A DNA stretch of 64,000 bases from Lathyrus oleraceus (taxonomy: Eukaryota > Streptophyta > Magnoliopsida > Fabales > Fabaceae): the NCBI RefSeq assembly GCF_024323335.1, contig NC_066585.1:182112294-182176293 (forward strand), read 5' to 3'. Shown here piece after piece: positions 1 through 12,100 of the stretch; the stretch's first letter is position 1, and each line of letters starts with the position of its first letter. The translations under genes were made by a program, and so were the position numbers. The notes below the pieces were generated by a model. That model was not told where the DNA came from and ran no database searches. It saw only the letters and a list, made by a program, of their open reading frames with translations.

Positions 1-97
1 AATCACTTTTTTGAAAAAATCATTTTTCTATTTATTTGTGAGCTTCATATTACTTTGTAGCTAATTAACCTTACTCTTTCAATTAATATTCATTTAG

Positions 98-2887
98 GAA
101 GCTCTTCATATAAGACATGCCAAAGCATTGGGTGAAGTTAAACGTTTATTTGTCAGCAAAAATACAGATGAACGTTTATCTATGGTGGACTCAATCCAAA
201 GATTAGGCATTGAATACCTCTTTGAAGATGAAATTGAAGCAACTCTTCAAAGGAAGCATATGATGCTCAGATTCCAGAATATCCAAGGACTCTCACAAGT
301 TGCATTCCAGTTTCGTATGTTAAGACAACAAGGGTATTACATTCGACCAGGTTAGTTAACATATTGGTTTAAACTCATAATGAACATCTTTTGTCCTTAA
401 AGTTCAAATCTTGTGGATAAGAGTGGGTTTGAATCATTGTTTACTATTTTTTTTTCTCATTTAAATGTTTATTTTGAAAATAAAAATAAAAAGTCGCAAC
501 AAAGGATTAAACATCAAACTCGTCATCACAAATTAAAATCATTTTTTCACAATTTATTTTTTAAAAATATTTTTTCCTGTAAAATCTATTAATGATAAAA
601 TATTATCCGTAACTTGATATATTGTCTTCTGTTTTTTTATAAATAATTTTTTAAAGTTGTATTGTCTATAATGTGTTAAAATTTAGCCCCAACAAGAATG
701 CCTAGAAAAAGAAAAGGCATGACTCCTATATCACAAGCAGATGAGGCAGCCAAACAAAACTCACCTTTCAAGTTGATACCAAAAAAAGACGAGGCAGCCA
801 ATTTTTTTTAACTTATTTAAGATTATATTGAAATTTGATGCATCGTTTGTTAGATCTAGCAAAATCAAGTTATACTTTTATATTTTGCAATTTGATGTTT
901 TTTTTGTTGTTTATTAATTAAAACACTTTAACATTGTTTAAAATTATTTTTCTTCACCTAATAATATGTTATTATATTTTATCATTAATAGATAACATAA
1001 TATGTAGATAAGAGTAGAAAAAACAAAAATATATTTGGATAAGTCAAATTTCTATTAAAATATTTTTAAATCATTTATTTTTTCTATATTTTTAATGTTA
1101 TTTAAATTAAATGTAAGGTTGTTTTTTAAAATTTGTTGTGTTTTTTTTTTAGTGGTAACGTTTAAAAATTAAAATAGGACTGAGACGGCTTGATCCATGT
1201 GATTTATAGTGGTTATAACTGTTTCAATGCATCATGCAGATATATTCAACAATTTTTGGGACAAAAAAGGCAAACTCAAGGAAACATTTTGTAAGGATAT
1301 AAATGGTTTAATTGCATTGTTTGAAGCATCTCAACTAAGCATAGAAGGAGATGATTATCTTGAGAGTGCAGGACAGTTCTGCCGCAAATATCTTAACGAG
1401 TGGTCTTCAACGTTTCATGACCACCCTCAAGTAAAATTTGTTACACATGCATTGTCGTGTCCTATTCATAAAACTTTGTCGAGATTCACACCTACAATAA
1501 TTGAATCACAAAATGTATCATGGACCAATTCTTTACAACAGCTTTCCATAATTGACTCTCAAATGGTTTCCTCTTTACATCTCAAGGAAACTCTTGCATT
1601 TTCCAAGTGAGTACTACTTAACAACTTTCAAAAGATTTACACTAATAAAGATTTAGACTAATCATGGTATATACTATGTAGATGGTGGAAAGACTTAGGC
1701 TTGTCAAAGGACTTGGAATTTGCTAGAGATGAACCGATTAAATGGTACATGTGGTTTATGGCATGTCTTCCAGATCCGCGGCTCTCGGACGAAAGGATCG
1801 AGCTCACGAAGCCTGTGTCTCTAATCTACATCATTGATGATTTATTTGATATTTATGGAAACATTGATCAACTCACTCTCTTTACAGAAGCTGTTAAGAG
1901 GTAATGATGTGAATAATTCTCAATCATATGTTGCATGAATTCATTCGTTTTTTCGGACGCAGATGGGATTTGGCAGGCATTGAACAATTACCAGACTGCA
2001 TGAAAGTATGTTTCAAGGCTCTCTATGACACAACCAATGAATTTGCACTTAGGACACATCTCAAAACTGGATGGAATCCTATAAGTTCATTGATAAAATC
2101 GGTATGGAAAAAACTATTTTCATCGTGTCGAAATCAATGCATTAATCCTATGTGTATCATGTTATCTTCTAGAACTATTTGTCCTTAACTTGATTCTTAA
2201 TTACAGTGGCTAAAACTTTTGAATGCATTTCTGCAAGAAGCAAAATGGTTTGCTTCCGGGCATGTTCCAACGTCGGAGGAGTATTTGAAGAATGCAATAG
2301 TGAGCACTGGTGTGCATATGATCCTTGTTCATGCTTTCTTTTACATGGGCCAAGATATAACCAACAAAACCGTTTCTATAATCGACGACTTCCCAACCAT
2401 CGTATCTACAACCGCGACAATTCTAAGGCTGTGTGATGATCTCGAAGGCGACAAGGTAGAAAAGATTCACCTATTTTTTTTATATAAATAGATCAGTTAT
2501 TAAGGAACAGAAGGGTTAAATAAGTTAAAATAATAATTGCAGGATGATAATTGTGATGGTAACGATGGATCATATTCAAAGTGTTACATGAAGGATAACC
2601 CAGGAGTTAGTATTGGACAAACAAGAGAACATATGAGGAAACAAATTTCAGATGCATGGAAACAACTCAACAAAGAATGTTTGAACACAAATGAGTTACC
2701 TTCATCTTTTACTAAGCTTTGTCTGAATACTGCAAGGATGGTAGCTATGATGTATAGTTATGATGGCAATACTCCTTCAAAGCTAAAGGAGTATGTGAAA
2801 TCATGCCTTTTGCTCGAAGAACAGGATGAGATTCACCAACAGCACTATCTCAGAACCCTTATCCTCTTCCCCGACACTACTCTCTAA
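98..2887 (+). CDS. Terpene synthase, TPS-g-like (linalool/nerolidol synthase type), 5'-truncated by window edge
   Basis: Plastid or cytosolic class I terpene synthases ionise prenyl diphosphates such as GPP or FPP. Six exons are visible: 98-350, 1240-1606, 1682-1900, 1963-2101, 2207-2455 and 2543-2887 (stop TAA). All junctions have GT/AG borders and keep the frame. The 219, 139 and 249-nt exons match the sizes usual for the central exons of plant TPS genes. Exon 1682-1900 carries the Mg-binding DDxxD motif as DDLFD (1836-1850) after TKPVSLIYI. The second metal motif spans the last intron as DDLEGDK|DD, followed by the DGNDGSY stretch that I associate with the TPS-g clade. The N-terminal exon(s), any transit peptide and the RRx8W region lie outside the window. 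No internal stop or frameshift is seen. Product specificity cannot be read from the sequence. An alternative is another TPS clade (a/b), less likely given the DGSY insertion. Confidence 0.9.
351..1239 (+). other. Large intron of the terpene synthase gene
   Basis: This 889-bp A/T-rich intron lies between the first two visible exons (GTTAGT donor at 351, GCAG acceptor ending at 1239). It is much longer than the other introns of the gene (62-105 bp). It holds no recognisable gene. Confidence 0.75.
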
Positions 2888-3446
2888 AATAATAACTCTT
2901 GCTTGTTCAAAACATTTCACTTATTTAAATATTATTTGGAATTAAATTGAAGGTTTGCAGAATACTCCTTGTATCTATTCATCACCTTGCATCTGTCATT
3001 TGTCAATAATATGTGATAGGAATTTCAAGAAAAACCAATACATAATATATTTCTTGAAGGATTTAAATGATAACATTTCTGGCTCAAAAGTGTGTGGCCT
3101 TGTAACAGACATTAAAATCAAGAAATAATTTATATTGGCATACACGATTGCATCAAACCAATGACACGAAAGAAAGATACTCTATCCACAACTATAGATC
3201 CAAGAAATATTAGAGTCTGGAACAAGCTTCAACATGTCCTAAAAAAACACTTGATTTGATCAAATAATTAAAAACGGATAGTTAGATAACAATAAATTTT
3301 ACTCGGACATTTGTCTATTTCAATAATGATCTTACATTAGAAGATATTAGGCTTTAAGAAACTCTAGAACACCTATTATAAAAGGGATCATAAACGTCAA
3401 ATCAAAGTACACATATTTTTATGACCTAAATACCTTCTTAAATTCG
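2888..3446. other. 3' flank of terpene synthase, grading into an old gypsy LTR remnant
   Basis: No coding sequence is seen. The last 150 bp contain TATAAAAGGG (3377-3386). Across the copia insertion the sequence joins at 19081 to a segment (ACTCGGACGTCAGAATG) that resembles the region downstream of the TATA box in plant gypsy LTRs. I infer that the copia element landed in an old gypsy LTR. Confidence 0.4.
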
Positions 3447-3451
3447 ATAGT
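3447..3451. repeat. Target-site duplication ATAGT of the copia element (left)
   Basis: ATAGT lies immediately outside the TG terminus of the left LTR and recurs at 19076-19080 immediately outside the right LTR. Confidence 0.93.
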
Positions 3452-3711
3452 TGTAGAAATTATATATTTCTTATTTTGTTTGTACATAATAAAATTGGAT
3501 ATAAATAGTCTAGGGAGTACACTTAGCTAAAGAAACTAATTAAGTCATAATTAATTCAAATTAATACCTATATACAAGAAGGGAAATATTCTATATGATT
3601 GTGTAAATAAGTATAAATGTATTCCTATAATACAACTATAAAATATGTATTGTTGTCCCTTGTTAATGGCTCCATAGTTGTTCCTTAATGGTTGTAGATT
3701 AGCAACCAACA
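3452..3711 (-). repeat. 3' LTR of the copia element
   Basis: This 260-bp sequence is closely similar to 18816-19075, with a handful of substitutions seen by eye. Its ends are TGTAGAAAT and ACCAACA on the + strand. The adjacent bases 3712-3725 read on the - strand as a polypurine tract (CTTGAGGGGGAA), as expected upstream of a 3' LTR. Confidence 0.95.
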
Positions 3712-3725
3712 TTCCCCCTCAAGTT
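3712..3725 (-). other. Polypurine tract of the copia element
   Basis: The - strand reads AACTTGAGGGGGAA directly before the 3' LTR. This is the expected plus-strand DNA primer site. Confidence 0.8.
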
Positions 3726-3832
3726 AGGTCATAGATGTCTATCATGTCCAACTTGAATCTTAAGTTTTCATAGTTGGTTCTAGGAAGTGTTTTGGTCAAG
3801 ATATCAGTTGTTTGATGACTTGAGGGTGTGTG

Positions 3833-5483
3833 CTAAAGAGAAATTAATTTGTTGTCAATCTTCTCCTTGATGAAATGTCTATCAATTTCTACATGCTTTG
3901 TCCTGTCGTGTTGCACAGGATTTTTAGCAATACTTATGGCAGCTTTGTTGTCACACAATAGACTTTTTTCATGGTAAGTATGAACTTGTAGTTCTGCAAG
4001 CATCCTTTGGAGCCATATCCCTTCACAAATCCCATGAGCCATTGACCTAAATTTTGCTTCAGCACTGCTTCTTGCAACCACATAATGTTTCTTGCTTCTC
4101 CATGTCACTAAGTTTCCCCATACAAATGAGCAATACACACTGATTGATCTTCTATCAGTTATTGAGTCAGTCCAATCTACATCTGTGAATATTTCTATTT
4201 TCCTGCTTGTGTTCTTTTTGAAATGCATCCCCTTCCCTGGTGCCTTTTTGAGATACTGTAGAATACGGTTAATTGCTTTCATGTGAGTCTCTTTGGGACC
4301 ATTCATGTAGTGGCTAATCATGTTGGCAAAAAAATCAATATCTGGTCGTGTATGGGTTAGGTAGATAAGTCTCCCAACCAGTATTTGATACATTTATTTA
4401 TGAACCGGTGGACTCCCTTTTTCCTTTCCTATCTTCACATTAGATTCCATAGGAGTGTCTGCTGGTCGGCATCCTAACATCCTTGTTTCTTGAAGTAAAT
4501 CAAGAGTATATTTCCTTTGAGATAAAAAAATTCCAAATTTTGATCGTGCCACTTCCATTCCAAGAAAATACCTTAATTGACCGAGGTCTTTAACTTCAAA
4601 TTCCTTAGCTCGTAACAATTTTAACCCTTCAATTATGGTATAGTCATCACCTGTAATAATAATGTCGTCTACATAAACAATGAAAATTGCTACCTTGCCT
4701 TACTCTAAATGCTTTAAGAACATTGTGTGGTCTGTTTGGCATTGAGAGAAATCATGCATCCTAACCACTCGTGTAAGCCTATCAAACCAAGCTCGTGGGG
4801 ATTGCTTGAGCCCGTATAGTGATCTTTTGAGCTTACATACCTTGCCTGAGTTTTCTGACGTCTCAAGTCCAAGTGGTATTCTCATGTAAACATCTTCTTC
4901 AAGTTCACCATTTAGGAAAGCATTTTTTATATCTAGATGATGAAGTGGTCAGTCCAAATTTACTGCCAAGGAAAGCAGAACACGGGCTGAGTTTAATTTT
5001 GCTACAGGTTCAAAGGTCTCTTCATAATACACCCCATAAGACTGAGTGTATCCCTTTTCCACGAATCGAGCTTTATACATGTTCACACTCCCGTCCACAT
5101 TATATTTCACCGAGAATATCCATTTGCATCCAACTGGCTTCTTTCCATATGAAAGGTGATAGAGTTGCCATGTATCATTCTTCTCTAGTGCCTTGATTTC
5201 TTCCACAACCGCAACCTTCCACTCTGGAACTAGGATAGCTTCATGGAAATTTTGAGGAATGTGGGTGTTGTCCACTGAGTTTATGAAATTCTTGTACTCC
5301 TGCAATAATTTTTCACTAGAAACATGGTTCCCAATTGGATGTTTGGTACAATACCTCACTCTCTTTCTTATGGAAATAGGTAAGTTTAAGTTCTGGTCAT
5401 AAGTTTCATTATCCAATAAATTAGAAGATGAGTCAATGCATGGTAATTACCTTTGTGAGTAGGTTCAGAATCTGAATTTCGGG
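3833..5483 (-). pseudogene. Copia pol 3' half: reverse transcriptase and RNase H (broken)
   Basis: On the - strand, 5416 to 3833 keeps one frame with stops at 4949, 4700 and 4394. Copia RT features appear in order: WKVAVVEEIKALEKNDTW, CKWIFSVKYNVDGS, DIKNAFLNGELEEDVYM, KLKRSLYGLKQSPRAWF, the catalytic VYVDD (about 4665) and KDLGQLRYFLGMEV. These are followed by the copia RNase H block ending in TKHVEIDRHFIKEK. The stops fit single transitions, for example TGA before PLHHLD where Trp is usual. Removing the nested element (10,602 bp with one TSD copy, divisible by 3) restores linkage to the integrase in the same frame as 17125-16511. Confidence 0.92.
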
Positions 5484-5488
5484 CAAAG
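5484..5488. repeat. Target-site duplication CAAAG of the Athila-like element (left)
   Basis: CAAAG lies just outside the TGATCAGTTG terminus and again at 16086-16090 after the GCACTGATCA terminus. Confidence 0.93.
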
Positions 5489-6569
5489 TGATCAGTTGTC
5501 GCGCGCGGGTCAAAACGAGTGTTTTTCAAAAACGTAGTACGACGACAATTTTAACTCGGATATCGTTCTCACAAGGATTCATGATTATTATTATCCAAAG
5601 GTAAATCGAATTAAGGGGGGGGGGTTGTTTGGTTTGGTGTTTGATTAAGAAAAAGTGATTATTAAAAGCAATTCTTGAAATAAGCTGTTATGAAATAAGT
5701 GATTATGAAATAATTCAATCTACCGATTCAGTTCCTACTATCATCGATTAATACAATTTTAATACCCTAAGCAGATTGTCTATTCCTATTTGGATACAAA
5801 CTTAATGACAAGCGCGGTGAAGTTTGTGAGATGTATGATCCTATTGTCCGAATTAAGCAAACGGGATAAGTTTTCATGGATTAAGCAAACATGATTGATC
5901 AAACACAAAAACGAATTAAGCAAACGTGACGTACCTATGTTAGGATCATACAATCAACCAATTTGAATCAATATATTTCATGCAATCGAATTAAGCATAC
6001 AAGAACGCAAAATATCATTGAAAGGAATTAAACTAAAATTAACATTATAATAATCTCAAGTTTTTGAACCTGAATTACGGCAGATCGAATCAGAGGGATT
6101 AGTTCTCCATGGAATTCGCACAAACTTTCAAATTTTCGTGAATAGTGATACCGTGTATTGTTTTCGGCTGCTTAGCTTATAGGAAAAGTAGAATAAACCT
6201 AATTTGGTCAAAACATAACTCAGACCCAAACTAAATAACCCAACACAAAATATAAATCTAGTGCTGAAGGCTTCAAAGGATTTTTCAGTCATGCTACAGT
6301 CCTAATTAACTTCTGATTTCTTCATGAAAGTCGTAGCTCTTTCTCTTAGCTTTCCAACAACTGGTAGCACGCCTTGATCCGATACTCCTAGCTCTAGTTA
6401 TGAATTTATTCGTGCAGACTGCTAATGCTGAAAATAAACTGTGAAAAACAAATAAGTGTAAAAATAAGATAAATTATAAAAACACATTAAAAGGGAAAAA
6501 CAACCAAACTAAAACATGGAAATGCATAAGTATAAAAATAGAAGAATATGCATCAAAATGCACTGATCA
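5489..6569 (-). repeat. 3' LTR of the Athila-like element
   Basis: This 1,081-bp LTR starts TGATCAGTTGTCGCGCGCGG and ends GCACTGATCA on the + strand. It is homologous over its full length to 15008-16085 with scattered substitutions and a longer G run near 5617. Confidence 0.95.
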
Positions 6570-6590
6570 AATTCCTCCACACTTGAACTT
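6570..6590 (-). other. Polypurine tract adjoining the Athila 3' LTR
   Basis: The - strand reads AAGTGTGGAGGAATT immediately before the LTR terminus. This is the likely plus-strand primer. Confidence 0.8.
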
Positions 6591-6707
6591 TTGCACTCCG
6601 AGCAAAATTTAAAATAAAACAAAGAAAACACAAACACATCATTAGTTACTCATCCTAGGCTACAAGTCTTCTTCGGTTAAGTTTGCATCGATAGGTACTG
6701 AAATTCT

Positions 6708-8395
6708 GGTATAGTCAGAGTTCATATGTTCTACACGAAGTCATGACATCTGATCCAACATTGTTACTAATACAGCAAGACAGTTATAACAATTAAAATC
6801 CCGTACTGATATGCACTCAGTCACAGATGTTTAGACATCTGATAATATACCAACATGGAAATAAGAACATCCAGTTTTGTCCATCTAGTGCACACACACA
6901 TTAGAAATCAACCATAGCATTTATGATTATTGATCCTGTCCAGTTCTAAGCAGGATGTCTCAACATTGTTTTGAACATCATCTGTCACAATATTACAGAT
7001 GGATAAACTGTAACAGACTAACCAGTCTATCAGTAACAACAATCAATAATGAATGTCATAACATTCTGTTTTGCAATCAGACTGCAGGCTATGTGTCAAG
7101 TCTGTTCTTCCCTTCATAAACAGACTAGAAATAGACTGAATTATAACAGACAAAATATAGTGTGCAGAAGGTAAAAACACCAGTAATTGTTAACCCAGTT
7201 CGGTACAACTTTACCTACTCTGGGGGCATACCAAGCCAGGAAGAAGATCCATTATTAGCAGTATTAATTCAGAGTTAAACTCCCCCGTTTACAACTCCTC
7301 ACTTAATCCCTACCCAATGCAATCTATACCTAGGCACTCCTAGATAGAAACCTCCAGTTTCCATTCCTATCATTACAAGTACCATGTAATGTTTAAACAA
7401 CTTGAACTTGCTTCACAAACCACTCTTGCCTACAGGCTTTGAGTTACAAATATTCTCATGCTTTCAAGCACTGAGAAACACTTGGTAACCTTCCCACAGG
7501 TTGGGAGGTTTACCTCATACACACACCTCTAATTTTTACATTGTTTGAGGCTTCCAAAACCTAGGTTACAATCTCCTATTTATAACCTAACCACCCAACT
7601 GGATTTGGGCCTTCAGAAATCGCAGCAAATCTTCTTCTTTGCTGTTACAGAGCTGGCATAAATCTTCTGCTCCAATCAAGGTCTTCAATCTTTTAGTTCC
7701 TAAAATATCTCCATATTTAGAAACTGTATATTCATCAAATATTCTGATTGAGTCTTCAAGACCTCCACAAATAACGCCACATAGGATTCTAACTAATCCC
7801 AGAATATTAAATCAATTAACACATAACATAATTAATTAATTCAGTTTTATACACAGCTGGGCTTGGACAACTTGAAAACCCTAAATCTATTTTCCAATCA
7901 AATCTTTTTATAACAGCTGTATAGATCTCCTTGGAAAATAAGTAAATCTGGTTGAAATCCCTGAATGAATGCGCCAGCTAGCCATATCTTCAATCAACCA
8001 ATGATTGCCATTAATTGTGCAATCACAAAACACCAGACATTCATACTGAATGTTCTGTGTACAGGATGTCATGACATCGGGTCTGACATCCTTGGAAAAA
8101 TCCTGCATAATCCAGTTTCCTTTTATAACAGGTACAGCCATATCAGTTACTATGACAATGAGTATGTCAACTGAAACAATCCTGCAGCATATGTCTTCTA
8201 ATTTAGCTCCAGCAGGTACATCCAATATCAGAAGCCTTAGCATTGTAAGTGGCATTCTGAAACAATCCTGCTTGCATATGTTCTTCAACTCCAACAGGAA
8301 CATAGGATATCTCATGTTAAGACATCACACATGACATCTTGTGAACACTCTTTGTTTTACCAAAATTGCTGCAAACTCTTAGAATCAACAGGTAT
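6708..8395 (-). mobile_element. Probable SIRE/Maximus-type copia solo LTR inserted in the Athila 3' region
   Basis: The segment 6713-8390 (1,678 bp) interrupts the noncoding 3' part of the Athila-like element. It is flanked by GGTAT on both sides (6708-6712, 8391-8395). The right end is TCTTAGAATCAACA, so the - strand begins TGTTGATTC, a usual copia LTR start. The left end reads AGTCAGAG instead of the expected TG, one base from canonical. The internal block GTTAACCCAGTTCGGTAC (about 7189) recalls SIRE LTRs. No internal coding region is present, hence solo LTR. The left boundary is the weak point. Confidence 0.6.
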
Positions 8396-9185
8396 TAATC
8401 TTGCACACTAAGGATATCGTAGGAACACTAATCCACAATTGTGCAGTCATAAACCTACTGAATACACAAATCAACTTGAATCATGTTATTATGTTAAAGC
8501 CTAACTTACTCATCCTTCTTTTTGCTCTTTTTCATTCAGGCGCAATCACATTAAGCTCGTTATCTCCACACATCCATAGCAAGGCGACCGGTTAGTGACT
8601 CTGATCCTTTTTGCACGGGATTCTAGTACTTACGTGGCATAACCCAACTGACAACGAGTCTTATTTTCAATTTTTTTTAAGGTTTTACATCCGTTGGGTT
8701 AAGTGACCGGGTGAGGGTCACCAAACTTAGAAGGTGCATTCCCTTTTCTTTCTCTTTTTTTTTCTTTTTCGGAACACTCACTTATATTCATCGGCTTCCC
8801 TGCGTAGAGTGTGTGTGAGATGGTGCTGACTGCTGAAATAAACTACTCAAGAGCTGTCAGAGAATGAGAATTTAAGGCTAAAACATAATAAGAATTCGAA
8901 TCAATTTCCATATGCAGGAGACTTACGGTGTTAAGACGATACCGATCTTGTGAATTTTTCCCAAGTCTCCGCAAACTAATCTCAAATTAGTCCGTCTATA
9001 GCCTAAAACTTTCAAGAAGATGCATTTTTTTATTTTTTTAATGACTGAAAACAAACAAAACACTAACAAAAACAAGGGAAAAAAATGAAACAAACAATTT
9101 CCCTCCCCCACACTTAAAATAAGCATTGCCCTCAATGAAAAGACATTACTAATAAAGTAGAGAGAAGGAAAGAAAGACTCCCTGA
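8396..9185. other. Noncoding 3' region of the Athila-like element
   Basis: No reading frame with protein similarity is seen. The region contains a second purine-rich tract (on the - strand AAGTGTGGGGGAGGG, 9101-9119) shortly after the integrase stop, and a pyrimidine-rich stretch at 8745-8770. Confidence 0.7.
9101..9119 (-). other. Internal polypurine tract downstream of Athila integrase
   Basis: The - strand carries AAGTGTGGGGGAGGG about 70 bp past the integrase stop. It is similar in sequence to the LTR-proximal tract at 6570-6590. Confidence 0.6.
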
Positions 9186-12100
9186 TTAAGTTGTAGGGTA
9201 GTTAGGTGCTTCCAAAGAAAGCTCCTCTATGTTGACATCTTCAGTCATTGAACTTTCATGGAATAGCTTCAAGTGTTGCCCATTGACTTTGAAAGTCTTG
9301 TTAGTACCTGCACTTTTTATTTCTACTGCACCATAAGGGAAAACATTAGTAATAACAAAAGGGCCAATCCATTTGGATCGAAGTTTCCCAGCCATAAGCT
9401 TAAGGCGGGAGTTAAACAGTAAAACCTGTTGGCCCACAGAAAATTCCTTCCTAGAAATCATTTTATCATGGAAGTGCTTAGTTTTCTCTTTATAAATCCT
9501 AGAGCTTTCATAAGCCTCTAGTCTAAGCTCTTCCAACTGTTGTAATTGGAGTTTTCTTTCAATACCTTCCTGTTGCATCTCCAAATTATAACTTTTCACC
9601 GCCCAATAAGCACGGTGTTCTATCTCAACAGGAAGATGACATGCCTTACCAAAAATAAGTCGATAAGGAGACATTCCAATGGGTGTCTTGAAAGCTGTTC
9701 TTTGGGCCCAAAGTGCGTCTTCTAGACGACGGCTCTAGTCCTTCCTGTTTGGCTGCACCATTTTCTCTAAAACCTGTTTGATCTCTCTGTTTGAGATCTC
9801 AGCTTGCCCATTAGTTTGTGGGTGATATGCAGTAGAGACTCTGTGCACAACTCCATACTTCCGGAGCAAAGCTTCCATGGTGCGGTTATAGAAATGAGTG
9901 CCTTGGTCACTTATGATAGCTCGTGGTATTCCAAACCTGCAAAAGATATTAGACCTGACAAAATCTGCAACAACTCTAGAATCATTAGTCCTAGTGGGGA
10001 TAGCTTCCACCCACTTTGAAACATAATCAACAGCAAGAAAAATGTAAAGGAAACCAAATGATACAGGAAAGGGACCCATGAAGTTGATTCCCCATACATC
10101 AAATACCTCATAGAAAAGCATAGGTTGTTGAGGCATTTCACTCTTGTGAGTGATGTTTGTACCTGCTATCTGGCACTCTTTACAAGTGCGGTAAGTCTCA
10201 TAAGCATCCTTAAAAACAGTTGGCCAATAGAAACCTGAATCAAGGACTTTTCTAGTCCTTTGCGAACCAAAGTGTCCGCCGGCTTGAGATGCATGAGAAA
10301 ATTTCAAAATGGATTCAATCTCATAGTCGGGGACACATCTCCTACTTACCTGATCACTACCAAACTTCCAAAGATATGGATCATCCCAAACATAATATTT
10401 GGCATCACTCTTGAGTTTGTGAATCTATGATCTAGATGCACCTGTAGGAAAAACACCAGCAACAAGAAAATTAACAATGTCAGCAAACCAAGGTGTAATC
10501 CCATGCAAAAGAAAAAGCTGCTCATCAGGAAAGTCATCCTGAATAGGAAAAGGATCTGCATCTCTCTCTATCCTGCTCAAGTGGTCAGCCACTAAGTTCT
10601 CAGCTCCACTTTTGTCTTTAATCTCTACATTAAATTCTTGGAGCAACAACATCCACCGAATCAATCTCGGTTTTGCATCCGGCTTCTTCAACAAGTACTT
10701 TAATGTTGCATGGTCAGTAAAAACAACAACCTTGGAACCTAGCAAATATGATCTGAATTTATCAAGAGCAAAAACAATAGCTAGCAGTTCTTTTTCAGTG
10801 GTAGTGTAATTTGACTGTGCAGAATCTAAAGTTCTAGAAGCATAGTAAACAACATGGGCAGCCCTGTCAACCCTTTGTGCAAGGACAGCCCCAACAGCAT
10901 AATTAGACGCATCACACATAATCTCAAAAGGGAGGGTCCAGTCCGGTGGCTGGATTATGGGAGCGGAGGTTAATGCTTTCTTCAAGAAGCCAAACGCTTG
11001 TTTGCATTTGTCATCAAAGTTGAAAGTGACATCATTCTTCAATAAGTTTGACAGCGGAAGAGCTATCTTGCTGAAATCCTTGATGAAACGCCTGTAAAAA
11101 CCTGCATGACCAAGAAAAGAACGAATCTCGCGAATGCAAGAAGGGTAAGGCAATGTAGAAATCACATCTATTTTAGCAGGGTCAACAGAAATTCCTTTTT
11201 CTGAAATTATGTGACCCAATTCAGTTCCCTGATCAACCATAAAGTGGCATTTTTCATAATTTAAAACGAGATCAGTTTCGAGGCATCTTTCTAAAATCAA
11301 GCTTAAACTGCTCAAGCATGCATCAAAAGAGGAACCATAGATAGTGAAATCGTCTATAAAGACTTTCTTGCAATTTTTAATGAAATCTGAAAAAATGCTA
11401 ATCATGCATAGCTGGAAAGTGCCAGGAGCATTGCAAAGACCAAAAGGCATCCTCTTGTAAGCAAAAGTATCGAAGGGACAAGTAAAAGTGGTTTTCTCTT
11501 GATATTCCAGTGCAATATGAATATGAAAGTAACCTGAAAAACCATCAAGAAAACAGTAATGTGATTTACCAGCAAGTCGTTCAAGCATTTGGTCAATGAA
11601 CGGTAAAGGAAAGTGATCCTTTCTCGTAGCCTGGTTCAATCTCCTGTAATCAATACAAACTCTCCATCTGTTCTGAACTCTAGTGGGAACAATTTCATTC
11701 TTTTCATTTTTTACCACTGTGAGTCTTGATTTCTTAGGTACAACCTGCACTGGGCTTACCCATTTACTGTCAGAGATAGGATAAATGATACCTGCTTGCA
11801 AGAGTTTGGTTACCTCCTTTTTCACAACATCAAGAATCAAAGGATTAAGCCTCCTTTAGGGCTGCCTTACTGTTTTCGCTCCGTCCTCAAGTAATATCTT
11901 GTGCATGCACATCGACGGACTAATACCTAGGAGGTCGGCTAATGTCCACCCGATTGCCTTCTTGTGCTTCTTTAAAACCTGCAAAAGCTTGTCTTCCTGA
12001 TCGAAATCAAGGTTAGAAGAAATAATAACAGGGAGTTTTTCATTAGTCTCCAAATAAGCGTATTTCAGGTTTTCAGGGAGCTGTTTTAGCTCTAAAGACG

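Noticed and set aside
662..806. Lys/Arg-rich open stretch in the terpene synthase intron
   Set aside because: It is short, lies in an intron between well-supported splice sites, and has no start or conserved domain.
7908..8315. 135-codon - strand frame as a possible Athila env-like gene
   Set aside because: It lies inside the probable solo LTR, overlaps frames on the other strand, and shows no signal peptide, membrane anchor or env-like pattern.
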